Origin: a bacterium | Lineage (GTDB): Bacteria; Spirochaetota; UBA4802; UBA5550 | NCBI GenBank assembly: GCA_024224995.1 | Contig: JAAENB010000978.1 | Coordinates: 1 to 21,445 of the forward strand | Reading direction: 5' to 3' | DNA: 21,445 bases | Shown here: one piece after another, positions 7,949-14,559 of the stretch | How positions within the stretch are numbered: position 1 is the first letter of the stretch | Layout of the letters: the number at the start of each line of letters is the position of its first letter | Translations under genes and position numbers: made by a program | The notes under the pieces: generated by a model | What the model was told of the DNA's origin: nothing | The model's input: only the letters and a program-made list of their open reading frames with translations | Databases searched by the model: none

Positions 7949-8491
7949 TTATCGCTCCGTAACCAACACCAGGGTATGTTCGGGAAGCATGGTATAGACT
8001 TCCAGTATATCCTTGTTGGAATGATAGACGCATCCACGGGATCTGGGAGTTCCAAGAATCTCCGGCTCATCGGTTCCGTGAAAAGCCTTTTTTGTTTTTA
8101 CAAACGCCCGTTTTTTTGTGTCATAATACTGCATACGTATGAGCCGCGGCCCATACAGGGGTTTTAACCCTTTCCGCATCCGTCCCTTTAGCCGCCACCA
8201 GGTTCCCGGCTTCATTCTCCGGTCCCCTTTAAACCGGGTTTTTGACCCTGTTGCAACAACATAACTCTTTACAAATTTACCCTGGTGAAAAATATAATTC
8301 CGCTGCTCCAACAGCACCACAACAGCAATATAGCGGCTTTCCCGAAGCTCCTTCGGAAGCCCTTTAATCCATTCTTCATAACGCCCTTCCGGTGTTGCCC
8401 CGGCCGGCTCTCGGGCATTGGAAACCGAGGGCTCACAGCAGCCGCACAGCAGCATAATAACAATAGATAGTATACCCGCGATCCGTGTCAT
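7949..8491 (-). CDS. L,D-transpeptidase (YkuD family) lipoprotein
   Basis: A 180-aa protein with a YkuD catalytic domain, which links peptidoglycan stems or attaches proteins to peptidoglycan through a cysteine thioester. The catalytic block reads FHGTDEPEILG then SRGCVYHS: His138 and nucleophile Cys154 are present, with Arg where the usual SHGC has His. The N-terminus is a lipoprotein signal, IVIMLLCGC, with Cys18 as probable lipid site, so the enzyme would be periplasm-facing and membrane-bound. I chose ATG 8491 over an upstream TTG at 8557 because it gives this signal peptide at the N-terminus and because a -35-like TTGACT lies 36 nt upstream. It is first in the minus-strand unit with the YPFSGPD lipoprotein and the PstS-like protein. 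Specific crosslink or substrate unknown. Confidence 0.85.
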   Translation of the reverse strand: MTRIAGILSIVIMLLCGCCEPSVSNAREPAGATPEGRYEEWIKGLPKELRESRYIAVVVLLEQRNYIFHQGKFVKSYVVATGSKTRFKGDRRMKPGTWWRLKGRMRKGLKPLYGPRLIRMQYYDTKKRAFVKTKKAFHGTDEPEILGTPRSRGCVYHSNKDILEVYTMLPEHTLVLVTER

Positions 8492-8498
8492 AGTAGAT

Positions 8499-8527
8499 GA
8501 ATTACCCCAAAGAAATAAAAAAGTCAA
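8499..8527 (-). promoter_or_regulatory. Candidate promoter of the transpeptidase unit
   Basis: On the minus strand TTGACT (8527-8522) is followed after 17 nt by TAATTC (8504-8499), a weak -10 match. Transcription would begin about at the A of ATG 8491, giving a leaderless or nearly leaderless mRNA. No strong Shine-Dalgarno lies close to the ATG; GGGG ends about 13 nt away. Confidence 0.4.
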
Positions 8528-8587
8528 GAAGAAAATAGAAAGAAAGTCCTTGCTCAAAAGGGTCGTGATATATGAGGTATATCAACC

Positions 8588-8699
8588 CGGAATGTAAACT
8601 ATACCAGGAGCAATACCTCCGCGGAACGTTCGGAACTCGCTTCGCTCAGACAGCCTCACAACCCGCAGAGGCATCACTCCTGGTATAGTTTACATTCCG
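8588..8699 (-). repeat. Long hairpin element, copy 2 (core on minus strand)
   Basis: Outer arms 8588-8610 and 8677-8699 pair perfectly over 23 bp. Pairing continues to about 8625/8662 with five mismatches, each of which reads as a G-U wobble on the minus strand. The loop carries the family core on the minus strand: GTGAGGCTGTCTGAGC then GAAGCGAGTTCC. The inner arm AGTGATGCCTCT is shared with copy 3. It lies upstream of the transpeptidase unit, in opposite orientation to copy 3. Confidence 0.85.
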
Positions 8700-8782
8700 A
8701 ATTATGTTTTTCGGTACATTAAGACGGAATCCCCTGATGCAGCGATAAAACGTCCGAGATGTAGTGTGGGCAAACGTAGTTA

Positions 8783-8892
8783 GTCCTGATTGGACCGGGA
8801 TAGTGATGCCTCTTCAGAAGGTGAGGACTGTTTGAGCGAAGCGAGTTCCGGAGCCGGATGAAGAGGTATCACTATCCCGATCCAATCAGGAC
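8783..8892 (+). repeat. Long hairpin element, copy 3 (core on plus strand)
   Basis: Arms 8783-8816 and 8859-8892 are 34 nt each with two mismatches (8795/8880 and 8808/8867). The loop holds GTGAGGACTGTTTGAGCG and AAGCGAGTTCC, plus a small TCCGG/CCGGA hairpin at 8847-8858. The inner arm AGTGATGCCTCT matches copy 2 and the outer arm GTCCTGATTGG is unique. It lies 81 nt upstream of the chosen CapA start. Confidence 0.85.
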
Positions 8893-8940
8893 GAGCCGCA
8901 CCCCCAAAATATAACCGCTTCCCAGGAAAGTCCTTGCTTT

Positions 8941-8969
8941 TTGATAAACACAATGATAGAAAGTCATTC
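8941..8969 (+). promoter_or_regulatory. Possible promoter of the CapA-family gene
   Basis: TTGATA (8941-8946) matches the -35 consensus at five of six positions and lies 33 nt upstream of ATG 8974. The region 16-18 nt downstream (8963-8969) gives only a poor -10. The same TTG could be read as a start codon, but it fits the TTGA-type -35 pattern of other genes here. Confidence 0.3.
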
Positions 8970-8973
8970 ATCT

Positions 8974-10404
8974 ATGAAAAAAACCATCTCTATACATATC
9001 AGACTGTACTTTCTTTTAATGATCCTTGCTGCCGCCATACCCCGGTGTTCAGCCGCGAACTCAAACAGCTCGTCTCACGGCCCCTTTTTTATCCAGGTCC
9101 ATTTTACCAGCCCCCTTTCGTCCCTTAGTGCCGCTGCTGTTGAAGATATTCTCCATGGCAGGATAAAAAACTTCAAACAGCTGGGAGGCCCCAACAGAAG
9201 AATTTCCCTCTATGCAGACAGTTCAATTTATGAGCGGCTGCTGAAAAAATATCCCGGACTTCGCGCGCGGCAGGCAAATTTTAATTCAAACCGCAAACTT
9301 GCCGCAAACAGATCCTTCCTTGGTATAAGCGGAATTCCGGGATTAAAACCCCATTTTAAAATTATGTATGTTGATAACAGTCTCCCCTGGGGCCGCTTGC
9401 AAAAAGAGTATACCCTGCTAAAAAACAGTACCTATCCCCTTATGCTGAAGGGACTGCCTCCCTGGGAAGAAAATAAAGCGCTTACTATTGTACAAACCGG
9501 GGTGACGGCCCTGACCAGGCATTTTGTCAAAGCTGTTGATAAAGCTGTGGCAGGTGGAGGCGACCCGCTCTACCCCATCCGTTTCACCGGGGCCATAACC
9601 CGGCAAGCGGATATCGCCATGACCTCAAATGAAGTATCGTTTAAGTCACCCTGCCCCTACCGCGGACAAACGCTCCGCTTCTGCTCCCCGGATAAATATT
9701 TCACCCTGCTCACGAAATCAGGTTTTACCCTCATTGAACTCACGGGGAATCATAATAATGATTTTGGAACTGTTTACAATAACCGGTCCATTGATATGCT
9801 GGAAAAAAATTCCATGGCCTGGTTCGGCGGCGGGCGGAACAGGGCAGACGCCGAAGCGGTCCGCTTTATTAAAAAGAAATCCCTTACCATAGGCTTTACC
9901 GGGTTTAACGAATACGGCCCTTCCATCGCCTGGGCAACGAGAACAAAACCCGGCGCGGCTCGTCTTTCCAAAAAGCTCTTTGCCGCATCCGTAAAGCAAG
10001 CCGTAAAAAAAGCACCTATTGTCTTTGTAACCCTCCAATCGGGAAACGAAACCAATCCCCGCCCTTCAAAAAGCCAGGTTCGCTATTTTCACCGGGCAGT
10101 AAACCTGGGGGCAACGATCATTGTTTCGTCATCATCTCACCGGGTCATGGGGCTGGAATTTTACAAAGGAAAACTCATCTCCTACGGCCTGGGCAATTTT
10201 CTCTTTGACCAGATGCATACCATCCATTACCGCAGAGGGCTCATTGCCCGGCACCACTTTTACGGAACAAACCACATTAGCACGGAATTCATCCCCTACA
10301 TTATTCATAACCATTCCCAGCCACGGCTCCTGCACGGGAAGCAGGCGCGGGATTTGATGAGAGAGGTTTTCCGGCATAGCCGGGGGTACGTCTGGGGAAG
10401 GTGA
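8974..10404 (+). CDS. CapA-family protein with PstS-like N-terminal domain
   Basis: A 476-aa exported protein. ATG 8974 gives a signal peptide (MKKTISIHIRLYFLLMILAAA); ATG 8953 or TTG 8941 would add 7 or 11 residues before it. Residues about 38-170 resemble half of a PstS-type binding domain: VEDILHGRIKNFKQLGGPN parallels IFDGTVKNWKELGGG in the nearby PstS-like protein. Residues about 170-420 are a CapA/PgsA metallophosphatase-like fold: SNEVSF (218-223), ELTGNHNNDFG (255-265), and LISYGLGNFLFDQ near 401-413. Several canonical ligands differ: the first GD motif reads VQTGVTALTR, the His of H-x-G-x-E is Gln (LQSGNE), and the GHHPH motif is SSSSH. I recall a CapA subfamily with the same MTGVTAL-type motif and a similar N-terminal domain, so this is probably subfamily-typical rather than decay. 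Members act on poly-gamma-glutamate or related envelope polymers; this one's substrate is unknown. It is divergent from the transpeptidase unit. Confidence 0.78.
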   Translation: MKKTISIHIRLYFLLMILAAAIPRCSAANSNSSSHGPFFIQVHFTSPLSSLSAAAVEDILHGRIKNFKQLGGPNRRISLYADSSIYERLLKKYPGLRARQANFNSNRKLAANRSFLGISGIPGLKPHFKIMYVDNSLPWGRLQKEYTLLKNSTYPLMLKGLPPWEENKALTIVQTGVTALTRHFVKAVDKAVAGGGDPLYPIRFTGAITRQADIAMTSNEVSFKSPCPYRGQTLRFCSPDKYFTLLTKSGFTLIELTGNHNNDFGTVYNNRSIDMLEKNSMAWFGGGRNRADAEAVRFIKKKSLTIGFTGFNEYGPSIAWATRTKPGAARLSKKLFAASVKQAVKKAPIVFVTLQSGNETNPRPSKSQVRYFHRAVNLGATIIVSSSSHRVMGLEFYKGKLISYGLGNFLFDQMHTIHYRRGLIARHHFYGTNHISTEFIPYIIHNHSQPRLLHGKQARDLMREVFRHSRGYVWGR

Positions 10405-10421
10405 TCGGTGATCGGTGATCG
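10401..10421 (+). repeat. Three tandem 7-bp repeats at the CapA stop codon
   Basis: GTGATCG repeats three times without a break, and the first unit supplies the TGA stop (10402-10404). Because the period is 7, TGA falls in all three plus-strand frames (10402, 10409, 10416). Confidence 0.85.
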
Positions 10422-10434
10422 GGAAAGAGGCTCG

Positions 10435-10460
10435 TAGAGACGTTGCAAGCAACGTCTCTA
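10435..10460. repeat. AGAGACGTTGC palindrome between convergent genes
   Basis: TAGAGACGTTGC (10435-10446) and GCAACGTCTCTA (10449-10460) form a perfect 12-bp stem with a 2-nt loop. It sits between the CapA stop and the convergent hydrolase stop and may act as a bidirectional terminator, although neither side has a T-run. Similar palindromes are, to my recollection, dispersed in many bacterial genomes. A degenerate copy lies at 13257-13281. Confidence 0.7.
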
Positions 10461-10486
10461 AAAACCGTACTTGAGCCTTTCTCCTT

Positions 10487-12919
10487 TTACCTTTTCCCTG
10501 TCTTGAATCGACGGAACAGGATCAGCATCAATGGGAAAAACATTGTTGCCAGGGTGCTTAATAATCCCGAAATGATACTGGCAGCCGACGCGTAGGGACC
10601 GGCTGCGTTGGCGGAAGAGCCGCAGGAAAAGCCGGATGAAGATTCCGCGGAAGAATCGCCGGAATTAGCGGAGTCTTCGGAACCGGAACTTCCGGCGGAG
10701 CTGTCGGTGTGGTTAACCAGGTAGGAATTGACCTCATCAACCCACTTCCAGGTAGTGCCTTCCCCTTCTTTGTTTGCCGTCTTAAAATCGAGAACCGCCT
10801 GGTGCTCGCTGTCGATTACGATGGTGTTGCTCGAAGGACGCATAACCGGCAAGAGATGAGGAAAATCGGAACCCGTGAGCGTGAGGCGAATGCGGTGTCC
10901 TTTTTTAAAGACATTGCACGTAGGCCAGAGCTCAACCCTGTACTGGTACAGATCTCCTTCTTTAATAAGTTTCGGCTCTTTGTCGGGGCGGTTATAAAAA
11001 GGATCAAAGGCCGTATAGGACGGATCAACAGCGTGCTCTGTAAGCGTCTCCGGTTCGTTGGGATCATAAGGACGATGAGAGGCGCGCAGCCATCCGGAAG
11101 TAATATTCCGGGCACGGCCTTCGGGCTGTACATCATCAAGGGCTGCGACCCACTGAACATCCTGCTCATTCATCATGTCCAGGAAGAGATTCGTGTCAAT
11201 ACCAAGAATATCTTTTATGAATTCGGTCATGGAATCGACTCCCTGCTGGGTCAACGGCTGGGTGAACTCGGTCCGTGCCCAGAAGGTAAGCGTCAACGGA
11301 CCAACGATTTCAACATCCTCTTCAAGGGCTTCGGTTGTAAAGGTTGGAATTTTCCAGTCGTCCAGGCGCTCATCTTCATAAGGGAGATATTTGTCCAGGT
11401 CTACCCCAAGATGTAATTTCGATATTTGCCCCGGAAGCGTTGGTATTCCCAGCATCCATATAACGTCCGTACGGGACGTTAGCCCGTGAATACCCAGGGG
11501 CGATACCGTATGATCCATTACCGGGTTCTCCGGGCTCAGATCGTACTCATTCAGGGTCTCTACCAGGGAATAGAGCTGGTTGCTGCTTCTCCCGGTAAAC
11601 CAGTCATCTTCTATGGGCTCGGCTTCCTGTTTGGAAAGATAATACCGTTTCGACTCAACCCTGCTTTCCGGAAGAGGCCATGACTTTTCCGCCCGCCACC
11701 TGCCGTCTCCCATTACCTGCATTACCACGGGAAAATCGGTCATAAAGGCATCTTCATTGCCCCGCAGTTTCCATTCGAACCAGCGCGCGGGAAGACTCAT
11801 GAGTTCAATTGCCGGCATGCCAATGCCGAGAGACGCGCCTGAATGATACCATTCTCCAATGATCAGTGCTTTGTTTGAATCGCTATGATTTTTAAAGCCA
11901 TACTCGTACTGGTTGAGCGCTCCTCTGAGACAGATATCAAACCAGCCCGCGTTCATAAACACGGGGAGCTTCGACGGAAAGACCCGGTCTCCCTCGGGAA
12001 AACCCCAGCCCCCTGCCGGTTTCTCGGGCCAGTAGCTCATTGGAGATCTCCGGTCGTACCACTCCGAATCGAAGCGCCGTTCGTAATCGCTTATCCAGTC
12101 AACATAGGTTGGTACATTGGCCAGGTGCTCCAGGGTTGTGGCAACGGCCTCTCCTATATCCTCGTATGTGGGGCTTAAATTTTCTTCTCCGCTATAGAGC
12201 ATTGACGGCATGAGCGACAGGGCATCTACTGCCACCAGTAAATAGAGAGGAAGTGACAGGCCTACATTCCCGCCGTGGGACATGAGATCCTTATAAATAT
12301 CGGAACAGGGAGAGAGCGGGAAGATAGCTTTTAAATGATCCGGTTCTCCGCTTTCGTTTACATCCACCAGCCCCGAAACCAGGAGCTCGTTTATGCCCAT
12401 ATAGGAATATCCTATCATCCCTACTTTTCCGTTTGACCATTCCTGCTCAGGGACCCAGTCATCAATTATATATTTTGTATCATACTGCTCTACCAGGTCC
12501 GCGATACACCATTCTCCTGCGGAAGATCCTGTTCCCCTGTTATCGACCACTACATAGGTATACCCATACAGAACCAGGGGGATAAAATTTATCATGGATG
12601 TTACCCTGTTATAAATAGTACAGGTTAGAATGGTTTCTCCTTTCTTTTCAAAAGAACTGAGGGGCCGGATTACCGTTGCCCAGAGATCCTGATCCTCGTC
12701 GCTGTAAGGGTTTTTCTCTTTTGGTACTGTTATTCGCACATTGAGTTCTACCTGAACTCCTGCGGCTCCTGCTTTTTCCAGGGCCTCTTCGATCTTTTGC
12801 GCTTCGCTCTGAGGCAAAACGCCTTCCCCGCTGCTTTCGGCTGCTGCGTATTCCCCGCTAATCCCAAGAACAAGGCATGCCAGGGCCGCCAGTAGACCTA
12901 TTTTTGTTTTTTTGATCAT
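10487..12919 (-). CDS. Secreted CocE/NonD-family (X-Pro dipeptidyl-peptidase-like) hydrolase with C-terminal anchor
   Basis: An 810-aa alpha/beta hydrolase of the CocE/NonD (peptidase S15-like) family, which cleaves esters, amides or X-Pro dipeptides. ATG 12919 is preferred to one at 13030: GGAG lies 9 nt upstream and it opens a signal peptide (MIKKTKIGLLAALACLVLG). The triad is visible: Ser172 (GYSYMG), Asp328 (GWFDI) and His359 (EWYHSG). A jelly-roll domain of the X-Pro C-terminal type follows, including LTLTFWARTEF. From about 730 the chain becomes Ser/Gly-rich, reaches SGFSCGSS with Cys766, crosses a hydrophobic segment (about 782-802) and ends in FRRFKTGKR. That tripartite tail looks like a sorting signal of the MYXO-CTERM or Synerg-CTERM kind, so the enzyme is probably exported and anchored to the cell surface. 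Substrate unknown. It is monocistronic here and convergent with the CapA gene. Confidence 0.85.
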   Translation of the reverse strand: MIKKTKIGLLAALACLVLGISGEYAAAESSGEGVLPQSEAQKIEEALEKAGAAGVQVELNVRITVPKEKNPYSDEDQDLWATVIRPLSSFEKKGETILTCTIYNRVTSMINFIPLVLYGYTYVVVDNRGTGSSAGEWCIADLVEQYDTKYIIDDWVPEQEWSNGKVGMIGYSYMGINELLVSGLVDVNESGEPDHLKAIFPLSPCSDIYKDLMSHGGNVGLSLPLYLLVAVDALSLMPSMLYSGEENLSPTYEDIGEAVATTLEHLANVPTYVDWISDYERRFDSEWYDRRSPMSYWPEKPAGGWGFPEGDRVFPSKLPVFMNAGWFDICLRGALNQYEYGFKNHSDSNKALIIGEWYHSGASLGIGMPAIELMSLPARWFEWKLRGNEDAFMTDFPVVMQVMGDGRWRAEKSWPLPESRVESKRYYLSKQEAEPIEDDWFTGRSSNQLYSLVETLNEYDLSPENPVMDHTVSPLGIHGLTSRTDVIWMLGIPTLPGQISKLHLGVDLDKYLPYEDERLDDWKIPTFTTEALEEDVEIVGPLTLTFWARTEFTQPLTQQGVDSMTEFIKDILGIDTNLFLDMMNEQDVQWVAALDDVQPEGRARNITSGWLRASHRPYDPNEPETLTEHAVDPSYTAFDPFYNRPDKEPKLIKEGDLYQYRVELWPTCNVFKKGHRIRLTLTGSDFPHLLPVMRPSSNTIVIDSEHQAVLDFKTANKEGEGTTWKWVDEVNSYLVNHTDSSAGSSGSEDSANSGDSSAESSSGFSCGSSANAAGPYASAASIISGLLSTLATMFFPLMLILFRRFKTGKR

Positions 12920-12958
12920 TTCGTCAGTCTCCAAATGTATTTTTTTGTAAAAATTCCC

Positions 12959-13042
12959 GCCAATGGAGATGTATGAACGACAATTAACCCTATTCAGTAC
13001 GATTATCGCCCCGGCCCCCACCGGAGACATACTTCCATTGGC
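12959..13042. repeat. Inverted repeat upstream of the secreted hydrolase
   Basis: GCCAATGGA (12959-12967) pairs with TCCATTGGC (13034-13042); the matching continues with a small bulge (TGTATG against CATAC). On the minus strand TTGGCG inside one arm and TACATT 18 nt downstream could be -35 and -10 boxes for the hydrolase, so the repeat may be an operator. No regulator is known. Confidence 0.45.
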
Positions 13043-13490
13043 ACAAAACTTTGTTTATATTTATTTTTATACGCAGGTCTATCATATGAACGTTGTTTTG
13101 TCAATAGAATACTGGCCGGACGGTCGGAAAAATGCGGGTAATGTTTGATTTTCAATGATCTGGCCTGGCCCCACTGAGAAGGGAAAAATACAGAAGAAAC
13201 TGTGGTTATACCGGGGGCAATTTTGCAAAGTTTCTCCAGGCAAGGGTTTGGTTCTGAGAGACGTTGCAGTGCAACGCCTTTACTGGCTGGTTTCAGGCCG
13301 GGGCTATAAAGATTCTGAGGAGGGATGCGACTCCTGCGAGGGGATTGGTACGGCGCGCCGTGCCCGTACGCGGTGTTTATTTGGGGTTTAACCCCTCTGG
13401 GGTGGAGTCATGTAGCTCGGGGTTTCAACCCCGTGGACAGAGCAGAGCCCTTTCTTAAGAGAAGTTTAAAAAAATAAAAAAGGAATCTAT
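13043..13490. other. Gene-free stretch with clustered palindromes
   Basis: No ORF here has a convincing start or family motif. The stretch holds a degenerate AGAGACGTTGC palindrome (13257-13281), a GC-rich palindrome ACGGCGCGCCGT (13350-13361) that extends to 13347-13364 with one G-T pair, GGGGTTTAACCCC (13383-13395), CCCCTCTGGGG (13392-13402), and CGGGGTT/AACCCCG (13418-13433). The same types recur at 21241-21420. They look like dispersed intergenic repeats. Confidence 0.6.
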
Positions 13491-14228
13491 ATGAATATTT
13501 TCGACAACATAATATCGGAAGTACGAAGCTATATCACACTAAAAGAAAAAACCGGGGAAACAAAAGTCCTTGATCTTTCCCAAACGGAGCCACTGCCGCA
13601 GTATGACAAAAAAGATATCGTCTTTAAAAATGATATGGCCCTGGAGCTGGGCGGTCCTGCAACAGAGTCGGTCTCTCTCCTGCTCTCTACGCGGGATTGT
13701 TCCCTGGTGAATAACAACAGGGTGATTCTTATTGGCAAAGACATCCCGGAAACCGGGGAAAAGTCTCTTCCCTTTGGAATGCTAATACTTGCGGGAATAG
13801 AAGACTGTAATGAAGAAAATTACTTTGACCGTTACCAGGAAATGGAACTGGCTCCTTATGATATTCGCGTTAAAGGCTACATGATGAAAGCGGCAGCGCA
13901 GCACCTGGGATTATGGAGCAGGATCAGTAAAGAAGCAATAGAAAAGGGGTTCTCTTTTTCAGTGCTTGCCCATCTTCTTATGGAGCAACTCAGAAAAATT
14001 GATTATATTAAATCGGTAGAAATAATTTTTACAACCTCGTCCGTTGAAGATGTACGAGCCCTAAAGGCTATCGGAGAAAGAGCGGAGCAGTATACCGGGG
14101 CTTTAAGAAAAATGACAGAGGAACTCTCCTTCGACTGCCCGGAATGCGACTACCAGGACATATGCGACGAAGTAGGAGAGCTCAGGGCCATGCGGGAAAA
14201 GGCTTCCCGCTCGAAAGTCAAAATATAA
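13491..14228 (+). CDS. CdhC/acetyl-CoA-synthase-like protein lacking the A-cluster domain
   Basis: A 245-aa protein. Residues about 43-207 resemble the domain of the acetyl-CoA synthase beta subunit (CdhC/AcsB) that precedes its catalytic domain: FKNDMALELGGP (45-56), NRVILIGKDIPE (76-87), LWSRISKEAIEKGF (141-154) and the VEIIFTT strand (176-182). In true CdhC a C-x2-C-x8-C motif and a later Cys-Gly-x-type pair follow and bind the nickel A-cluster. Here the chain stops at that point and ends with DCPECDYQDICDEVGELR (215-232): Cys216-x2-Cys219-x5-Cys225, then a charged tail. It therefore cannot be a complete acetyl-CoA synthase; the Cys motif could bind zinc, Fe-S or nickel. Start ATG 13491 follows AAGGA. 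A CooC-like nickel-insertion ATPase comes next, which supports a metal-related role. The function is inferred, not known. Confidence 0.72.
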   Translation: MNIFDNIISEVRSYITLKEKTGETKVLDLSQTEPLPQYDKKDIVFKNDMALELGGPATESVSLLLSTRDCSLVNNNRVILIGKDIPETGEKSLPFGMLILAGIEDCNEENYFDRYQEMELAPYDIRVKGYMMKAAAQHLGLWSRISKEAIEKGFSFSVLAHLLMEQLRKIDYIKSVEIIFTTSSVEDVRALKAIGERAEQYTGALRKMTEELSFDCPECDYQDICDEVGELRAMREKASRSKVKI

Positions 14229-14253
14229 TATAAATAATTTTATATTATATTTT
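14220..14253 (+). repeat. AT-only hairpin over the CdhC-like stop codon
   Basis: A 15-bp stem of A-T pairs only (14220-14234 with 14239-14253) has a TAAT loop and ends in TTTT. It spans the TAA stop at 14226-14228. It could serve as a weak terminator, though an all-AT stem is unusual for one. Confidence 0.5.
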
Positions 14254-14559
14254 AGATGTTATGATTTATATATTATGATTTATACAGCATATGTTGTATA
14301 TCTAACACATGCATTAAATTTTTAATATGAATAATTTGATATATTAATTTATCGCGTTTATTTTTGAGGCAATAATTTTTATACTCTAATTTATTGAACA
14401 AATTTTTGTTATCATTTTTTTTATAATAAAATTTTTATAAATTTATTATTATAAGAATTATTGGTTATTAATTTTATCACATATAATATTTTATATAAAA
14501 TATTATATGTTGCTTTGAATCTAACTAAAAATTTCAAACTAAAAAAAGAGGTTCATGCC
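14229..14559. other. Extremely AT-rich intergenic island
   Basis: I count 39 G or C in the 300 nt from 14221 to 14520, about 13%, while the flanking genes have ordinary composition. No gene is seen. It contains a 12-nt direct repeat, TTATGATTTATA (14259-14270 and 14273-14284), a near-palindrome centred on CATATG (14281-14300, one G-T pair), and the perfect palindrome listed separately. It probably holds the promoter and control region of the CooC-like gene, or marks an insertion point. Confidence 0.75.
14479..14510. repeat. Perfect 32-nt palindrome upstream of the CooC-like gene
   Basis: The 32 bases from ACATATAATATTTTAT onward are their own reverse complement, centred between 14494 and 14495. 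It ends 49 nt upstream of the ATG. It could be an operator for a dimeric or tetrameric regulator, or a cruciform. It also contains TATAAT on both strands. Confidence 0.8.

Larger units (their letters stand above)
8542..8938. repeat. 13-nt direct repeat bracketing the paired hairpin elements
   Basis: GAAAGTCCTTGCT occurs at 8542-8554 and again at 8926-8938 in the same orientation, on either side of hairpin copies 2 and 3. A 13-nt match this close is unlikely by chance. It could be a target-site duplication, a recombination scar or a shared binding site. The interval holds no convincing gene. Confidence 0.55.

Noticed and set aside
8492..8557. TTG start that adds 22 residues to the L,D-transpeptidase
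   Set aside because: ATG 8491 places a lipoprotein signal peptide at the N-terminus and is preceded by a TTGACT -35 at the right distance.
8588..8892. Retron-type msr/msd structure
   Set aside because: No reverse transcriptase gene is in the window and the copies lack the layout of an msr-msd locus.
8974..10404. CapA protein as a decaying pseudogene because of missing ligands
   Set aside because: The frame is intact, the protein is full length, and the replaced motifs match a pattern I recall from a CapA subfamily.
10709..11416. A 235-codon open frame on the plus strand
   Set aside because: It lies entirely antisense to the secreted hydrolase, has no ribosome binding site or family motif, and follows from the codon use of the opposite strand.
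12963..13458. Short open frames in the stretch between the hydrolase and the CdhC-like gene
   Set aside because: They run through palindromic repeats, lack ribosome binding sites and show no protein-like composition.
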